Positions 26,748 to 35,868 of a DNA stretch of 64,000 bases are shown here, piece after piece. The stretch is from Leptofilum sp965223285 (GTDB lineage Bacteria; Chloroflexota; Anaerolineae; Promineifilales; Promineifilaceae): positions 5,332,001 to 5,396,000 of the forward strand of contig NZ_OZ244997.1 in NCBI RefSeq assembly GCF_965223285.1. The letters are read 5' to 3'. Both the position numbers and the translations under genes were made by a program. The notes beneath the pieces are model-generated. The model ran no database searches, had not been told where the DNA came from, and was given only the letters and a program-made list of their open reading frames with translations. Positions within the stretch are counted from its first letter, which is position 1. Each line of letters begins with the position of its first letter.

Positions 26748-26867
26748 TTGGTCTCCGAATGGGGGTATCTGTTTACTTCATTGGCAATTGTAACAACATT
26801 CACAAGGGGGCACAAGCAGGCAGAATGGGAGTTGCTAATTGTAAAAACGGCCGCTAAATTACCCAGT

Positions 26868-27536
26868 ATGAACCGCCTGAACCGACTATTGCACGAGCCA
26901 ATCAGCACGCTTACCCATGCGGTTGGGGCTTTTGCCTCGCTGGTGGGGACGTTCTGGCTGCTTTGGCTGGTGTGGGGGGATTGGCCAAAGCTAACGGCAT
27001 TGCTGATTTACGGTATCAGCATGACGGCAATGTATGTTGCTAGCTCTCTGCTGCATGGCGTCAAAGCACGTCCGCGTCTGCAATTCCAGCTTAATCGGCT
27101 GGATCATATGGCCATTTTTCTGGTAATTGCCGGGACGTATACGCCTATCATCACCACATTTTTCCCTGACGGCTGGCAGGGGGCAATTTTGATAGTGGTT
27201 TGGGGAACGGCCGTTGCGGGCATGGGCTACAAACTGTTTAGTCGTAAAATTCATGGCTTTATGAATGCCTCAATTTACCTGATTGTAAGTTGGGGTGGGG
27301 TGCTGCCGCTCATTCTAGCGGGAGGGGTGTCTCAATGGCTGCCGTCAGGCGGTTTGCAGCTCCTTCTGCTGGGTGGGCTTATTTATTCCATAGGCTTTGT
27401 GGTCTACTACCGCCAATGGCCCGACCCCTGGCCCAATCTGTTTGGGCACCATGAAATCTGGCATTTTTTTGTGCTGGGTGGCAGTTTGTGTCACTTTCTG
27501 TTCATGCTGTGGTTCGTCGTCCCATCGACAGCTTAA
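26868..27536 (+). CDS. hemolysin III/PAQR family membrane protein
   Basis: 222 residues with seven hydrophobic segments. Signatures: EPISTLTHAVGAFAS, SSLLHG, the first-His motif RLDHMAIFLVIAGTYTP and the C-terminal FGHHEIWHFFVLGGSLCHF, whose histidines are expected to bind zinc. The start is placed at the ATG that gives the usual family length; no ribosome site is visible there and a TTG frame begins at 26748. Converges on the glycosyltransferase gene. Confidence 0.88.
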   Translation: MNRLNRLLHEPISTLTHAVGAFASLVGTFWLLWLVWGDWPKLTALLIYGISMTAMYVASSLLHGVKARPRLQFQLNRLDHMAIFLVIAGTYTPIITTFFPDGWQGAILIVVWGTAVAGMGYKLFSRKIHGFMNASIYLIVSWGGVLPLILAGGVSQWLPSGGLQLLLLGGLIYSIGFVVYYRQWPDPWPNLFGHHEIWHFFVLGGSLCHFLFMLWFVVPSTA

Positions 27537-27572
27537 GCCCAGAGTTGGGGGCAATGTCCTATCTGCGTTTTG

Positions 27573-29501
27573 TTACTCTGAATCAATGGGGAGTTCTTGG
27601 ACGAGGTGATTGGTAAACGAGCCATCGCCACCCACCGTGTATAGTCCCACAAAGATTTTTAGCGGTGTCCGATCTTCTGGCAGCGGGATCAGATAATTGT
27701 CCCGCACCCATTCACCGGGCTGCCAGTGCGTGGTAGGGTAGAAGCCATGCACGGGATGCGTGCGGTCACCCTGCGCCAGCAAATCGTCGGGGCCAGTTAT
27801 TTGGGGTTGGTCAGTGACGTGGACAAAGATGCTGTAATCGACCCTGGGTGCTTGCCTGGCTTGCCAGGTTAACTGTACATTCAGGGATTGGTCTGAGTTG
27901 AGAACGGCCGTTCCCGACACCAGTTGAATCTCTTCAGAAATCGCCAAAGGCTGGCGGGCAATTGGTCGAATCTCCGGTTCACCTCGGATAGCGATTAGTT
28001 CATGACCCTGGCTACTTAAGGAAACGGCAGTACCCAATTTCTCTTCCCACAGCGGCGCGGGCGCAGCGTAAAGCACCGATTGGTTCACAAAAATCTCCGA
28101 TGGCGGCGGCGTGGGCAGCCCACTCAAATCGGCGCGAAGGTCAACAAGCTGTATGTGTGCCAGCTCTCCCGTCACCAGCTTACCGTAGGCCAATGGAAAG
28201 TAGCGCGGCCCCCAAATTTCCCCAACGAGTGGCGTTTCACCCGGCAGCATCGTTGTATCCCGCAAAATGGCTGGCCCCAAACTGTCTTTGGTATGAAATA
28301 AAATGTAGTCGCGATGATTCACGAAGTTGTTGGCCGCAACGCCGACTGTTAGCAGCAGACCCAGCGTAGGTAGCCAATGCTGCCACTGCCCAAGGGCCAC
28401 CAAGCCTATGCCCCAGGCAGCGGCCAGCGTCAGGCTAGCAACCAAAATCATCATGTAAGAGCGAATGAGCAACCCCTGGCTAACGGGGGCCAGCCAGTAG
28501 CCAGCAAAGGCCAGCAGCAATACCAACGCCAGTCGCCGGGTTTTGGGATGCGCTAGCCCGGGCAAAAAACCGGTCAGCCCAAGCCCAAGCCCTGCCACAC
28601 TCATTTCTTGGGCAAGGTAGCGTAAACGGCCGTTCAAAGCGGCAAAAATTTCTGGCAAGCTGGTTGGTGGGGTCAGCCGCGCACTGTATTCACGCGCCCA
28701 AAAAGCGTCCGCAAAACCCACCCAGGTAGTGGGGGAACGGCCGTACACCCACGGCGACCCCGCCCAGGCAATCAGCGGCAGGTACAGGTAAATGAGTAAA
28801 GAGGCAGCGGCTAGCAATCCAGCCTCAAGCCAGTGTCGCCAGCCTAATTTGTGAGCAGGCCAGGCGGCCAGCAGCAACGCTGGCGCCAAAAACAGAAGTG
28901 TGCGATGGTGCCCCACCGCCAGCCCAAAGAGCAGCCCCAGCAGCAGCAGCTTGCGCCGTGTTGGCATTTGCCCTAGCGACCAAGCAAGGCTGAAGGAGCC
29001 AAACGCCAGCAGCAAACCAAAGGCATATGCTTCGGCTACCACCGCGTACAGCCAAACCAAAATACCGAACGCGGGGAGTAAAAATGCAGCTGCAACGGCC
29101 GTTCCCGACCCATTAAGTCGTGAAAAGGGCCAAACCATCAGCACAAACGCCCCTATTGCAAACAAAAAAGAGAGTAAATTTGCGGCAATAATCGGGTATA
29201 GTTTAAGCGGATCAAGCAGGCGAACGCCGATGTTGGCCAGTAAGCTGAGCAGTGGGTAGCCTGGCGCGTGGGTCACGCCCCAAGTGTGCCAGGCAATCAC
29301 AAATTCGCCAGAATCATCCATAAGTTGCAAGATGCCTTCGAATTCGCCGGTGGGGTCTGGCAGCGGATCGTTGGCAATGGCGATTTGGGTGGGCATGCTG
29401 GTGAGCCAAACGGCCGTTACCATCAACAAGGCCAACAAAGGCAGGCCGGGGCGTGAAAACAGTTGGCGTAGCGCAGGGCGGATGGACGAACTTAGTGGCA
29501 T
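27573..29501 (-). CDS. DUF2723-type membrane glycosyltransferase
   Basis: 642 residues. About ten hydrophobic segments occupy residues ~15-400, with an early loop containing DSGEFVIAWHTWGVTHAPGY, typical of the DUF2723/protein O-mannosyltransferase-like family using lipid-linked sugars. The C-terminal ~230 residues form a soluble beta-rich domain on the outer face. A longer frame to 29669 would translate through the terminator and structured RNA at 29529-29700 and is rejected; the ATG at 29501 is the first after these. Expression may be controlled by that leader. Confidence 0.8.
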   Translation of the reverse strand: MPLSSSIRPALRQLFSRPGLPLLALLMVTAVWLTSMPTQIAIANDPLPDPTGEFEGILQLMDDSGEFVIAWHTWGVTHAPGYPLLSLLANIGVRLLDPLKLYPIIAANLLSFLFAIGAFVLMVWPFSRLNGSGTAVAAAFLLPAFGILVWLYAVVAEAYAFGLLLAFGSFSLAWSLGQMPTRRKLLLLGLLFGLAVGHHRTLLFLAPALLLAAWPAHKLGWRHWLEAGLLAAASLLIYLYLPLIAWAGSPWVYGRSPTTWVGFADAFWAREYSARLTPPTSLPEIFAALNGRLRYLAQEMSVAGLGLGLTGFLPGLAHPKTRRLALVLLLAFAGYWLAPVSQGLLIRSYMMILVASLTLAAAWGIGLVALGQWQHWLPTLGLLLTVGVAANNFVNHRDYILFHTKDSLGPAILRDTTMLPGETPLVGEIWGPRYFPLAYGKLVTGELAHIQLVDLRADLSGLPTPPPSEIFVNQSVLYAAPAPLWEEKLGTAVSLSSQGHELIAIRGEPEIRPIARQPLAISEEIQLVSGTAVLNSDQSLNVQLTWQARQAPRVDYSIFVHVTDQPQITGPDDLLAQGDRTHPVHGFYPTTHWQPGEWVRDNYLIPLPEDRTPLKIFVGLYTVGGDGSFTNHLVQELPIDSE

Positions 29502-29528
29502 GGCGCAATTATCGTGAACCCTGGCCAG

Positions 29529-29562
29529 AAAACAAAAAACCACCAGCTTATGGCCGGTGGCT
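29529..29562 (-). terminator. intrinsic terminator/attenuator upstream of the glycosyltransferase
   Basis: On the minus strand CCACCGGC and GCTGGTGG form a hairpin (one internal mismatch) followed by TTTTTTGTTTT. It lies 28 bp before the glycosyltransferase ATG, so it would stop transcripts coming from the structured element at 29577-29700 before they reach the gene. Confidence 0.7.
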
Positions 29563-29576
29563 GAATAATTGCTTGA

Positions 29577-29700
29577 GTAGAGAGCCTTTCTATGACTTTT
29601 AGCTTGGCATTGGTTTGACCCTTTTGACCGCAAGATTGCTCTTCGTCCAGGGAGCCAACTGACCATCACTTCAGCTATACTCTTATTTTTGGCTCTCTAC
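29577..29700 (-). ncRNA. candidate structured RNA (sRNA or regulatory leader)
   Basis: A perfect 10-bp stem (GTAGAGAGCC at 29577-29586 and GGCTCTCTAC at 29691-29700) closes a 104-nt region without coding potential and is followed on the minus strand by the terminator at 29529-29562. A weak promoter (TTGACC, 16 bp, TAAGGA; plus-strand coordinates 29722-29749) lies upstream. It does not match a riboswitch family I can recall. It could be an independent small RNA or an attenuating leader of the glycosyltransferase gene. Confidence 0.45.
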
Positions 29701-29839
29701 ATTAGGGATGCTAACGGCCGTTCCTTACAGATTTACTGAAGTAGGTCAAGAGTCCTGCACTTGGAAAGCAACGCTTTAAATTTAGGTACCTTCTTTGCTA
29801 TTAGCAAATTTACTCGACATAATTAATAGATTTGTGTCC

Positions 29840-29868
29840 TTGAAATCTGCTCGAAAAACGACTAAAAT
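29840..29868 (+). promoter_or_regulatory. promoter of the caspase-TIR operon
   Basis: TTGAAA, a 17-bp spacer and TAAAAT. The predicted start near 29875 leaves a leader of about 148 nt before the GTG at 30023. Confidence 0.6.
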
Positions 29869-29901
29869 TGTAATAGGCCTTGAAAGAATCAAGAGGGAAG
29901 C

Positions 29902-29958
29902 TTGATAAATATTCGAGGGATGGTCGCAACAAATTCGAGTATCTATACAAGTGTCTAA
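29902..29958 (+). CDS. possible 18-residue peptide in the leader of the caspase-TIR operon
   Basis: A TTG frame with GAGGG 4 nt upstream encodes MINIRGMVATNSSIYTSV (internal ATG at 29920). It lies inside the leader, 64 nt before the first gene of an operon that contains a radical SAM peptide maturase. Its C-terminus Tyr-Thr-Ser-Val loosely recalls the FxSxx ending of FxsA peptides. Very short; may be chance. Confidence 0.2.
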   Translation: MINIRGMVATNSSIYTSV

Positions 29959-30022
29959 AGATCCAATAAGCTAACTGAACCAAAAAACGGCCAATAATGT
30001 CAATTCACTTTCGGAGGGATGT

Positions 30023-32911
30023 GTGGAATACTTTGAAAAGGCCTACGCTCTTGTCATCGGCATCAACAATTACAAATATATTAGTCCTCTGCACAAGGCA
30101 GTTAATGATGCAACAGATTTAGCTGCTATTTTGACAGATACTCAATTTTGCGGTTACAAACAGGAGAACGTTCACCTTTTGGTGGATGAACAGGCAACGG
30201 CCGTATCATTCCAACAAGAAATGGAATGGTTGGCTAACGAAACGGATGAGAAATCAACTATCACCATCTTCTTCTCAGGCCATGGTGCACAAGACCCAGA
30301 AAATTCATCCCAAGGCTACCTACTACTCCACGACACCGATCCATGGACAGAGAACCGCCTGAAAATCGATCCCGAATGCTTGCAACAGACGGCGATTTCC
30401 ACCCAACAATTCACCATTGCATTAAACAAGATCAAAGCTCAGAAAATCACTATCTTTTTCGACGCTTGCCACTCTGGTGGTTTTGCCAATCCACGCAACC
30501 CTTTCTTCAACCGAGAAAAGTTGCGCAAGGGATTGCCTGAACAGGCCTATGAACAACTCCAGCAAGGTAAGGGTCGGGTCATCATCGCCTCTTGCACCCC
30601 CGACCAGGTCTCATGGGAAAAAGCAGATATGCGTAATGGAATTTTTTCCGATGTACTATTTGCCGGATTAAAAGGGGAAGCAGCCGAGGGAGATAGTGTA
30701 CATATCCTCACCCTGTTCAGACATCTAAGTCACCATGTGCCACAAGCTGCCAAAGAAATTACAAATCCGCTGACAGGTCAGCCAGCAGAGCAAAACCCAT
30801 ACCTCAAAGCTGAAACCAAAGACGATTACCGGATTGCATTGTCCTCACAATCGGCCAATGAACCCACGACACAAGCCCCACCTGTTACAGAAAGAGAATT
30901 CGACATTTTTATCAGCTATAGCCATAAAGATATCGACAAAGTAAGATCTGTCATAGATCGCCTCAAAAAAGATGGTTACAGCATCTGGTGGGACGAAGAA
31001 CAGCTTGGTGGAGGGGATGTTCTTGTCAAAGAGTTGGCTGCAGGCGTTAAAAAATCCAAATATGTTATGATTTTTCTCTCTCACAATTACCTGACGTCCG
31101 AATATGGAGAACTTGAACGGATCATTGGTCAATCATTGGATGTTGCAGCAAGCGAAAACAAGTTGATTCCTATCAAGCTTGATGATAGTCATCCGCCAGA
31201 TGAAATCCCCCACCTCGTTTATGTCAATCTACCAGTCAAAGAGAATTCAGATGGGTGGGAGCGCAGTTACAAAAAGTCCATAAAGAATATAAAAAAGAAA
31301 TCTGCTGTCAGCGGTGAGAAGTCTAAGTCTTTGGGTAACGGCGGTACAAATGCAATCGGCAAAAAAAGTATGCAAACTTCAAAAGAACCGACGGGTGTTC
31401 AAAATGGGAATGGGGGCTCAGAAAATGGACATAATAATAATGAAGACGCTTCTAACTTGCGTGATCCTGATCCTCCGTTTGCCAATCAAGTAAATGCTCT
31501 GCTAACGATTGAGCAGCGGTTTAATTCCTCCAATCCCTTCATTTACATATCTGCTACGGCGCAGATGGGCAAAACATTCCTTCTCAAAGAAATTAAGCGT
31601 CGTTGTAGTGGTGCCGATGTAGAAGCAAAAGATGCGATTAGCCCTAACCCTGCCAATAGTGAAGATGGCCCCAATGCGTGGCTATGTTTTCGTATCAATC
31701 TTAAGAAGGATAAAGAAAAGATAACCTCAATCGAAGAGATTATAGCTATTCTTATTATGCGTTATGAAATTAAAGAGATGGATGCCACAGCAGAGGCACT
31801 TGCAGAATATATAGCCCTGCAAGCTGGAGAGGGGAAGCGACTATTGTTGTTGGTAAATGGTACCGAATATTTTAACGAATCTGTTGCCCAGCAATTCCTG
31901 GAGTTGTTGCAGAGATTGAAAGCTGCTGTGGAAGGTACTGCAGGGTTCACGCCAGCCGTCGTTACTGTGGGAAGACGTTCATTCCCTGCATGGGAGCGGA
32001 CGAACTCGCCTATGAAACCGGTTGAACTTGAGCCATTTACATTTGATGTTGTTTTGGAAATGCTTCAAACAACGAGAGCCAACGCAAATCCGACACCTCC
32101 GCGAAGAAGCGATACATGGCATAATAAAAAATCGAATCAGATACACAAATGTGCTGCCGGTCATCCACGTTGCATTGCGACTTTGTTGCAATATGTGCGC
32201 CAGAAAAAATATACGGTACCAGACCTCAATAGTGATGATGTCTTTCGGTCTGAGATTGTGCCTGTAATGCAAGAGCATATTTTAACCCCAGCCAATCTAG
32301 ACAACTTTACCTCCTTGTCTGGAGATGTTGCGGATATGGATTTGCTTTCCCAGGTATTTCTACAGCTAAGTATTTTCAGGATTGTTACGCCGGAGTTGAT
32401 TGAGCTGGTTCTGGGGCAGCTAGGGATAGATGTAACGCCTGAGAAAGCGGATGAAATCGATCGTCAAGTGGAGCATACCTTATTGATTAGACGCGATCGT
32501 TACTTTGGCTGGAACAAGATGCCTCGCAGCGTACGCCAATTGTTGGTAAGGTGGTTAATACTGGAAAATGGAAACATTGATGCCCACTATCAAGCATTTT
32601 TATTCTATGATGCTCGCATCAGGGGTTCTTCTCTACAAGGCTTACCACAGATTGGTTTTATACGTGAGGCTTTGTTTCATGAAGCGCTGTCTCTTCAGGG
32701 AAGCGCCAACAGGACACCTCTATTCAACGGTTTGCAGAGAAGGCTAATTAAATATGGTGACCTATTGAAGCCGGGTTTTCCAGGGGATAAAGTGGGGCGC
32801 GATTTGCGTTACTGGTTACACCAGGATGATGAACTTCACCAGCTGATCGATGAACTTGCACATGTTGGCGCTTACGAACAGTTGATCGACTCCATAGAAG
32901 ATATTCCATAG
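30023..32911 (+). CDS. caspase-like peptidase - TIR - NTPase fusion protein
   Basis: 962 residues. (1) Residues about 5-265: C14 caspase-like peptidase (YALVIGINNYKYISPLHKAVNDA is the family opening, split here by a short gap in this description) with catalytic H87 (FFSGHGAQ) and C149 (FDACHSGG). (2) About 291-425: TIR domain (FDIFISYSHKDIDKV, WWDEEQLGGGD, SHNYLTSEYGELE with a candidate catalytic Glu). (3) A hydrophilic linker rich in Gly/Asn/Ser. (4) About 485-800: a P-loop NTPase with a variant Walker A (ATAQMGKT, K517), then a helical C-terminal part. GTG start with GGAGGG upstream. It is the first gene of the operon and probably an effector/sensor of a biological conflict system. TIR may cleave NAD+ or only bind; the sequence cannot decide. 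Confidence 0.85.
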   Translation: MEYFEKAYALVIGINNYKYISPLHKAVNDATDLAAILTDTQFCGYKQENVHLLVDEQATAVSFQQEMEWLANETDEKSTITIFFSGHGAQDPENSSQGYLLLHDTDPWTENRLKIDPECLQQTAISTQQFTIALNKIKAQKITIFFDACHSGGFANPRNPFFNREKLRKGLPEQAYEQLQQGKGRVIIASCTPDQVSWEKADMRNGIFSDVLFAGLKGEAAEGDSVHILTLFRHLSHHVPQAAKEITNPLTGQPAEQNPYLKAETKDDYRIALSSQSANEPTTQAPPVTEREFDIFISYSHKDIDKVRSVIDRLKKDGYSIWWDEEQLGGGDVLVKELAAGVKKSKYVMIFLSHNYLTSEYGELERIIGQSLDVAASENKLIPIKLDDSHPPDEIPHLVYVNLPVKENSDGWERSYKKSIKNIKKKSAVSGEKSKSLGNGGTNAIGKKSMQTSKEPTGVQNGNGGSENGHNNNEDASNLRDPDPPFANQVNALLTIEQRFNSSNPFIYISATAQMGKTFLLKEIKRRCSGADVEAKDAISPNPANSEDGPNAWLCFRINLKKDKEKITSIEEIIAILIMRYEIKEMDATAEALAEYIALQAGEGKRLLLLVNGTEYFNESVAQQFLELLQRLKAAVEGTAGFTPAVVTVGRRSFPAWERTNSPMKPVELEPFTFDVVLEMLQTTRANANPTPPRRSDTWHNKKSNQIHKCAAGHPRCIATLLQYVRQKKYTVPDLNSDDVFRSEIVPVMQEHILTPANLDNFTSLSGDVADMDLLSQVFLQLSIFRIVTPELIELVLGQLGIDVTPEKADEIDRQVEHTLLIRRDRYFGWNKMPRSVRQLLVRWLILENGNIDAHYQAFLFYDARIRGSSLQGLPQIGFIREALFHEALSLQGSANRTPLFNGLQRRLIKYGDLLKPGFPGDKVGRDLRYWLHQDDELHQLIDELAHVGAYEQLIDSIEDIP

Positions 32912-32925
32912 CTCAGGAGGGTGTG

Positions 32926-35868
32926 ATGGATGAGGGTGTAAAATTAAAACTGGCACCTCCCACTTTTCATGGTCGTCGTCATGAATTAGCCCAGATCATA
33001 GAGATGGCTACCTCAACTCGGCCTAACCATGGAAGCAGTGTTCTGCTACTTGAAGGGCCCGGTGGCATGGGTAAAAGTATGCTTGTCAGGCAAGCCACTG
33101 ACGAGTTGGAGAAAAACCATTCGGAAATATATGTAGTTGGCCCCTTAGATATGGATGATACCAACTACCATATAGCATCCAATGTTGGCTTGCAAATTGC
33201 CCATAAATTGGGAGAAAAATATTTTACCCGTTACATAGAAGCTAACCGCAAGTACCAGGGGCATGAAATTCAAGCCGTGGATCGGACGACAATTCATATT
33301 CATCTCGCGCTGGGAGATCGGTACTTTGTTGAAGATTATTCACGCTTTGCCAGAAAGAATCGGGTGGTGATCTTTGCTGATACGGTTGAGACGATACGCG
33401 GGACGCATATCTGGTCCTATTTCTCCCGCATGATCGCGTCTTTGCCTAATACATTATTTGTCTTGTCCGGGCGGCGTTCCAGCCCGTATGGGTTAGAGAA
33501 GAGACCGTTCTCATCTGAAAAAGAACGGTTTGGGAATATGCCCAATATTGGCAAGGATGGTGTTGATGTTATCCAACTCCAGGGCTGGCCTAAACAAGAG
33601 GCACGAGCCTTTATCGCCAATACAAGTGGTGGCAGCACTTTACTAAAGGATGATATTGAAAGATTGCTCTATTTAAGCCGTTGCCAACCTTTACATTTGA
33701 CCTTGGCACTGCAACACCTACCCCGAATGCCTGTACTGGATAGGAACGTCGCGGAAATCAAGCAGACTGCTCCCCTTTATGCAAACGAATTTGATGCGAC
33801 AATTCCTGCCAAAGAATCGCTTGCTCCAGATATTGAGTTTGATGATTTAGGCGATGAAGGTAAATCTTTGGTTACCCAATTTAACCGGGAGCTGTTGCTC
33901 CATATGGCCGATTCTTCTCCTTTGTCACAGACGATGCGCCGTATTGCCCACTTGCGCCGTCGTATTGATAAGGAGATGTATGCCCGCATTGTTACGTTTT
34001 CTCCTGCGATCAGGGATGCGCCAACCTGGGATGAGTTAATAAAACAACCATGGGTACGAAAAAGAACGGGAGGTTATGTTACCTGGCACGATATCGTTGG
34101 TGAACTATTGCGTAAACATATATGGCCGATCAGAGACTCTTCAGGGAAGAAACGTAAGCTTCTGAGCCAACAGGCGATAACTTTGTATACGGAATTGATT
34201 AAAAACCTTCAGGTAAAAATAAATAAGCTCAATAGCAAATATGATTTGCGCCTCAAGAAAATCAACGAACAGGAAGGGGATGCGTTATTCTTGGAGGAGG
34301 ATTTTCCGGAACTTGTTGAACTGACTAGCCAACTGCTTGAATTACGCCGTCGTTTATGGCCGATTGAAGCAGAAAAGCTATATTATGAGTTGGATGCAGA
34401 TGTGCAGGCTGGTTATCAAGCTTTTCTCCGAGCGTTTAATCAGGCAGGGCAGGCTGGTCAATTAATTGTGCGTGAACTGTTCTTGAGTGAGATGGAGCCG
34501 TTTCTTCAGGCGTTTGAGCCAGGAAGTAATGAATATTTTGAGATTGTGTTCCGTCAGATTCAAACAGCCGTAGGGGATAATCTTCAAGATGTTGCAGCTG
34601 AAAAGATCGCACATTTATGGGATTTGTATCGTGACCCTATTCGGCAATATCAGCTACTAATATGGCAAGGAAATACATTCCTACGCACCGTGGGGCGCGA
34701 GACTGAAGGGCGGCAATCATTTGAGGCTGCGCTACAACTCGCCAAAGAGCAAGAAGAGCTGGGAATTGGTGAGGCACTCAGTGAAATTGGTTTTGCTCAT
34801 CGACAATTGGGGAACTGGGAGCAAGCGGGGAAGATGTATCGTGAGGCTCTCAAGGTTACGCCCTTATCTAAACGGGATTTGCGGGCAGAGATTGGCATCC
34901 AACTGGCTTATGTACAAGCATTATTAGGTGAATATGATGCTGCCAATGCATTTATGCGGGGGACATTACCCTATTTGCGGCAATTTGGCGATAGAATTTT
35001 ATTTGGTGCCGGTCTGTCGGTACAGGGTGAAGTTTTTCGCTACCAAAAGAAATATGATGAGGCTCATAAGGCCTATGATGAGGCACTGGCTGTATTTAGT
35101 GAAATTGAGCATCTTGGTTGGTTGGGGACTGTTCAGCAAGAGAAGGCGATTTGCCTGATTCAGGAAAATAACCCTAGACGTAATTTGCTGGAAGCTATGT
35201 ACCTGATTGAACAGGCTCGCTACTTCTGTCGGGAACAAAATATGCGGGACTACCCTTCTGCCCTCAATCGCGCAGGGCGGATATATGAGTTGAAAGGGGA
35301 TTATGAGCAGGCATTTACTGCATTTGAAGAGGGTATTGAGGTCGCCCAGGCAGCGCAGAATATTTGGTTCCTGATGTCAAATATCATTGAATTTTCTGAG
35401 CTAGCTGTGCAGCTTTGGCATGATACAGAGATTCCTGAACATCATGAGAAGATATTAAAGCACGAATCTCTGGTAAAAACGTATGACCAAAATCCTGAGT
35501 ATGAATTCAAGGATCTATTTGGCCGTTGGCATCTTGTTAAAGGACACAAAGCATGGTACGAGGGCAAACAGGCTGTTAAACACAACAAGGGGAGTGCTGA
35601 AGCATCATGGCAAACGGCCATGGAGGAATATGCGCTCGGGTTTTCAATGGTTGCTCAAGGTTATTATGGCTCGCATGGCATTGGCGCACTGCCAAAAGAA
35701 GGGGAGCGGTTAAAACACCATGTGCTTGAATTGCCCGTGGAAGAAGGCAAACGCTGGTGTAACTATTTCCACCAGGAGTGGGGGGAGCTTGATGATCCTG
35801 CGGTTCTTCAAGGGATTGTTGAGGATATTTATCAGGGGGTATCTGAGAAGGAGCAAGCATCCTCATGA
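32926..35868 (+). CDS. STAND-type NTPase with C-terminal TPRs
   Basis: 980 residues. Walker A GPGGMGKS (K50) and Walker B RVVIFADTVE (about residues 144-153), with a later sensor-like FVLSGRRS, mark a STAND/AAA-like ATPase. The middle part is helical (winged helix WHDIVGELLRKHI). From about residue 570 on there are tetratricopeptide repeats (EALSEIGFAHRQLGNWEQA; YDEAHKAYDEALAVFSEI; LKGDYEQAFTAFEEGIE). No membrane segment. The ATG at 32926 has AGGAGG 5 nt upstream and lies 14 nt after the caspase-TIR stop. The stop overlaps the start of the radical SAM gene (ATGA). Likely the ATP-dependent sensor or scaffold of the system. Confidence 0.85.
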   Translation: MDEGVKLKLAPPTFHGRRHELAQIIEMATSTRPNHGSSVLLLEGPGGMGKSMLVRQATDELEKNHSEIYVVGPLDMDDTNYHIASNVGLQIAHKLGEKYFTRYIEANRKYQGHEIQAVDRTTIHIHLALGDRYFVEDYSRFARKNRVVIFADTVETIRGTHIWSYFSRMIASLPNTLFVLSGRRSSPYGLEKRPFSSEKERFGNMPNIGKDGVDVIQLQGWPKQEARAFIANTSGGSTLLKDDIERLLYLSRCQPLHLTLALQHLPRMPVLDRNVAEIKQTAPLYANEFDATIPAKESLAPDIEFDDLGDEGKSLVTQFNRELLLHMADSSPLSQTMRRIAHLRRRIDKEMYARIVTFSPAIRDAPTWDELIKQPWVRKRTGGYVTWHDIVGELLRKHIWPIRDSSGKKRKLLSQQAITLYTELIKNLQVKINKLNSKYDLRLKKINEQEGDALFLEEDFPELVELTSQLLELRRRLWPIEAEKLYYELDADVQAGYQAFLRAFNQAGQAGQLIVRELFLSEMEPFLQAFEPGSNEYFEIVFRQIQTAVGDNLQDVAAEKIAHLWDLYRDPIRQYQLLIWQGNTFLRTVGRETEGRQSFEAALQLAKEQEELGIGEALSEIGFAHRQLGNWEQAGKMYREALKVTPLSKRDLRAEIGIQLAYVQALLGEYDAANAFMRGTLPYLRQFGDRILFGAGLSVQGEVFRYQKKYDEAHKAYDEALAVFSEIEHLGWLGTVQQEKAICLIQENNPRRNLLEAMYLIEQARYFCREQNMRDYPSALNRAGRIYELKGDYEQAFTAFEEGIEVAQAAQNIWFLMSNIIEFSELAVQLWHDTEIPEHHEKILKHESLVKTYDQNPEYEFKDLFGRWHLVKGHKAWYEGKQAVKHNKGSAEASWQTAMEEYALGFSMVAQGYYGSHGIGALPKEGERLKHHVLELPVEEGKRWCNYFHQEWGELDDPAVLQGIVEDIYQGVSEKEQASS

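Noticed and set aside
29502..29669. N-terminal extension of the glycosyltransferase reading frame
   Set aside because: It would translate through the terminator and stem at 29529-29700, has no ribosome site, and its residues do not look like a signal or membrane segment.
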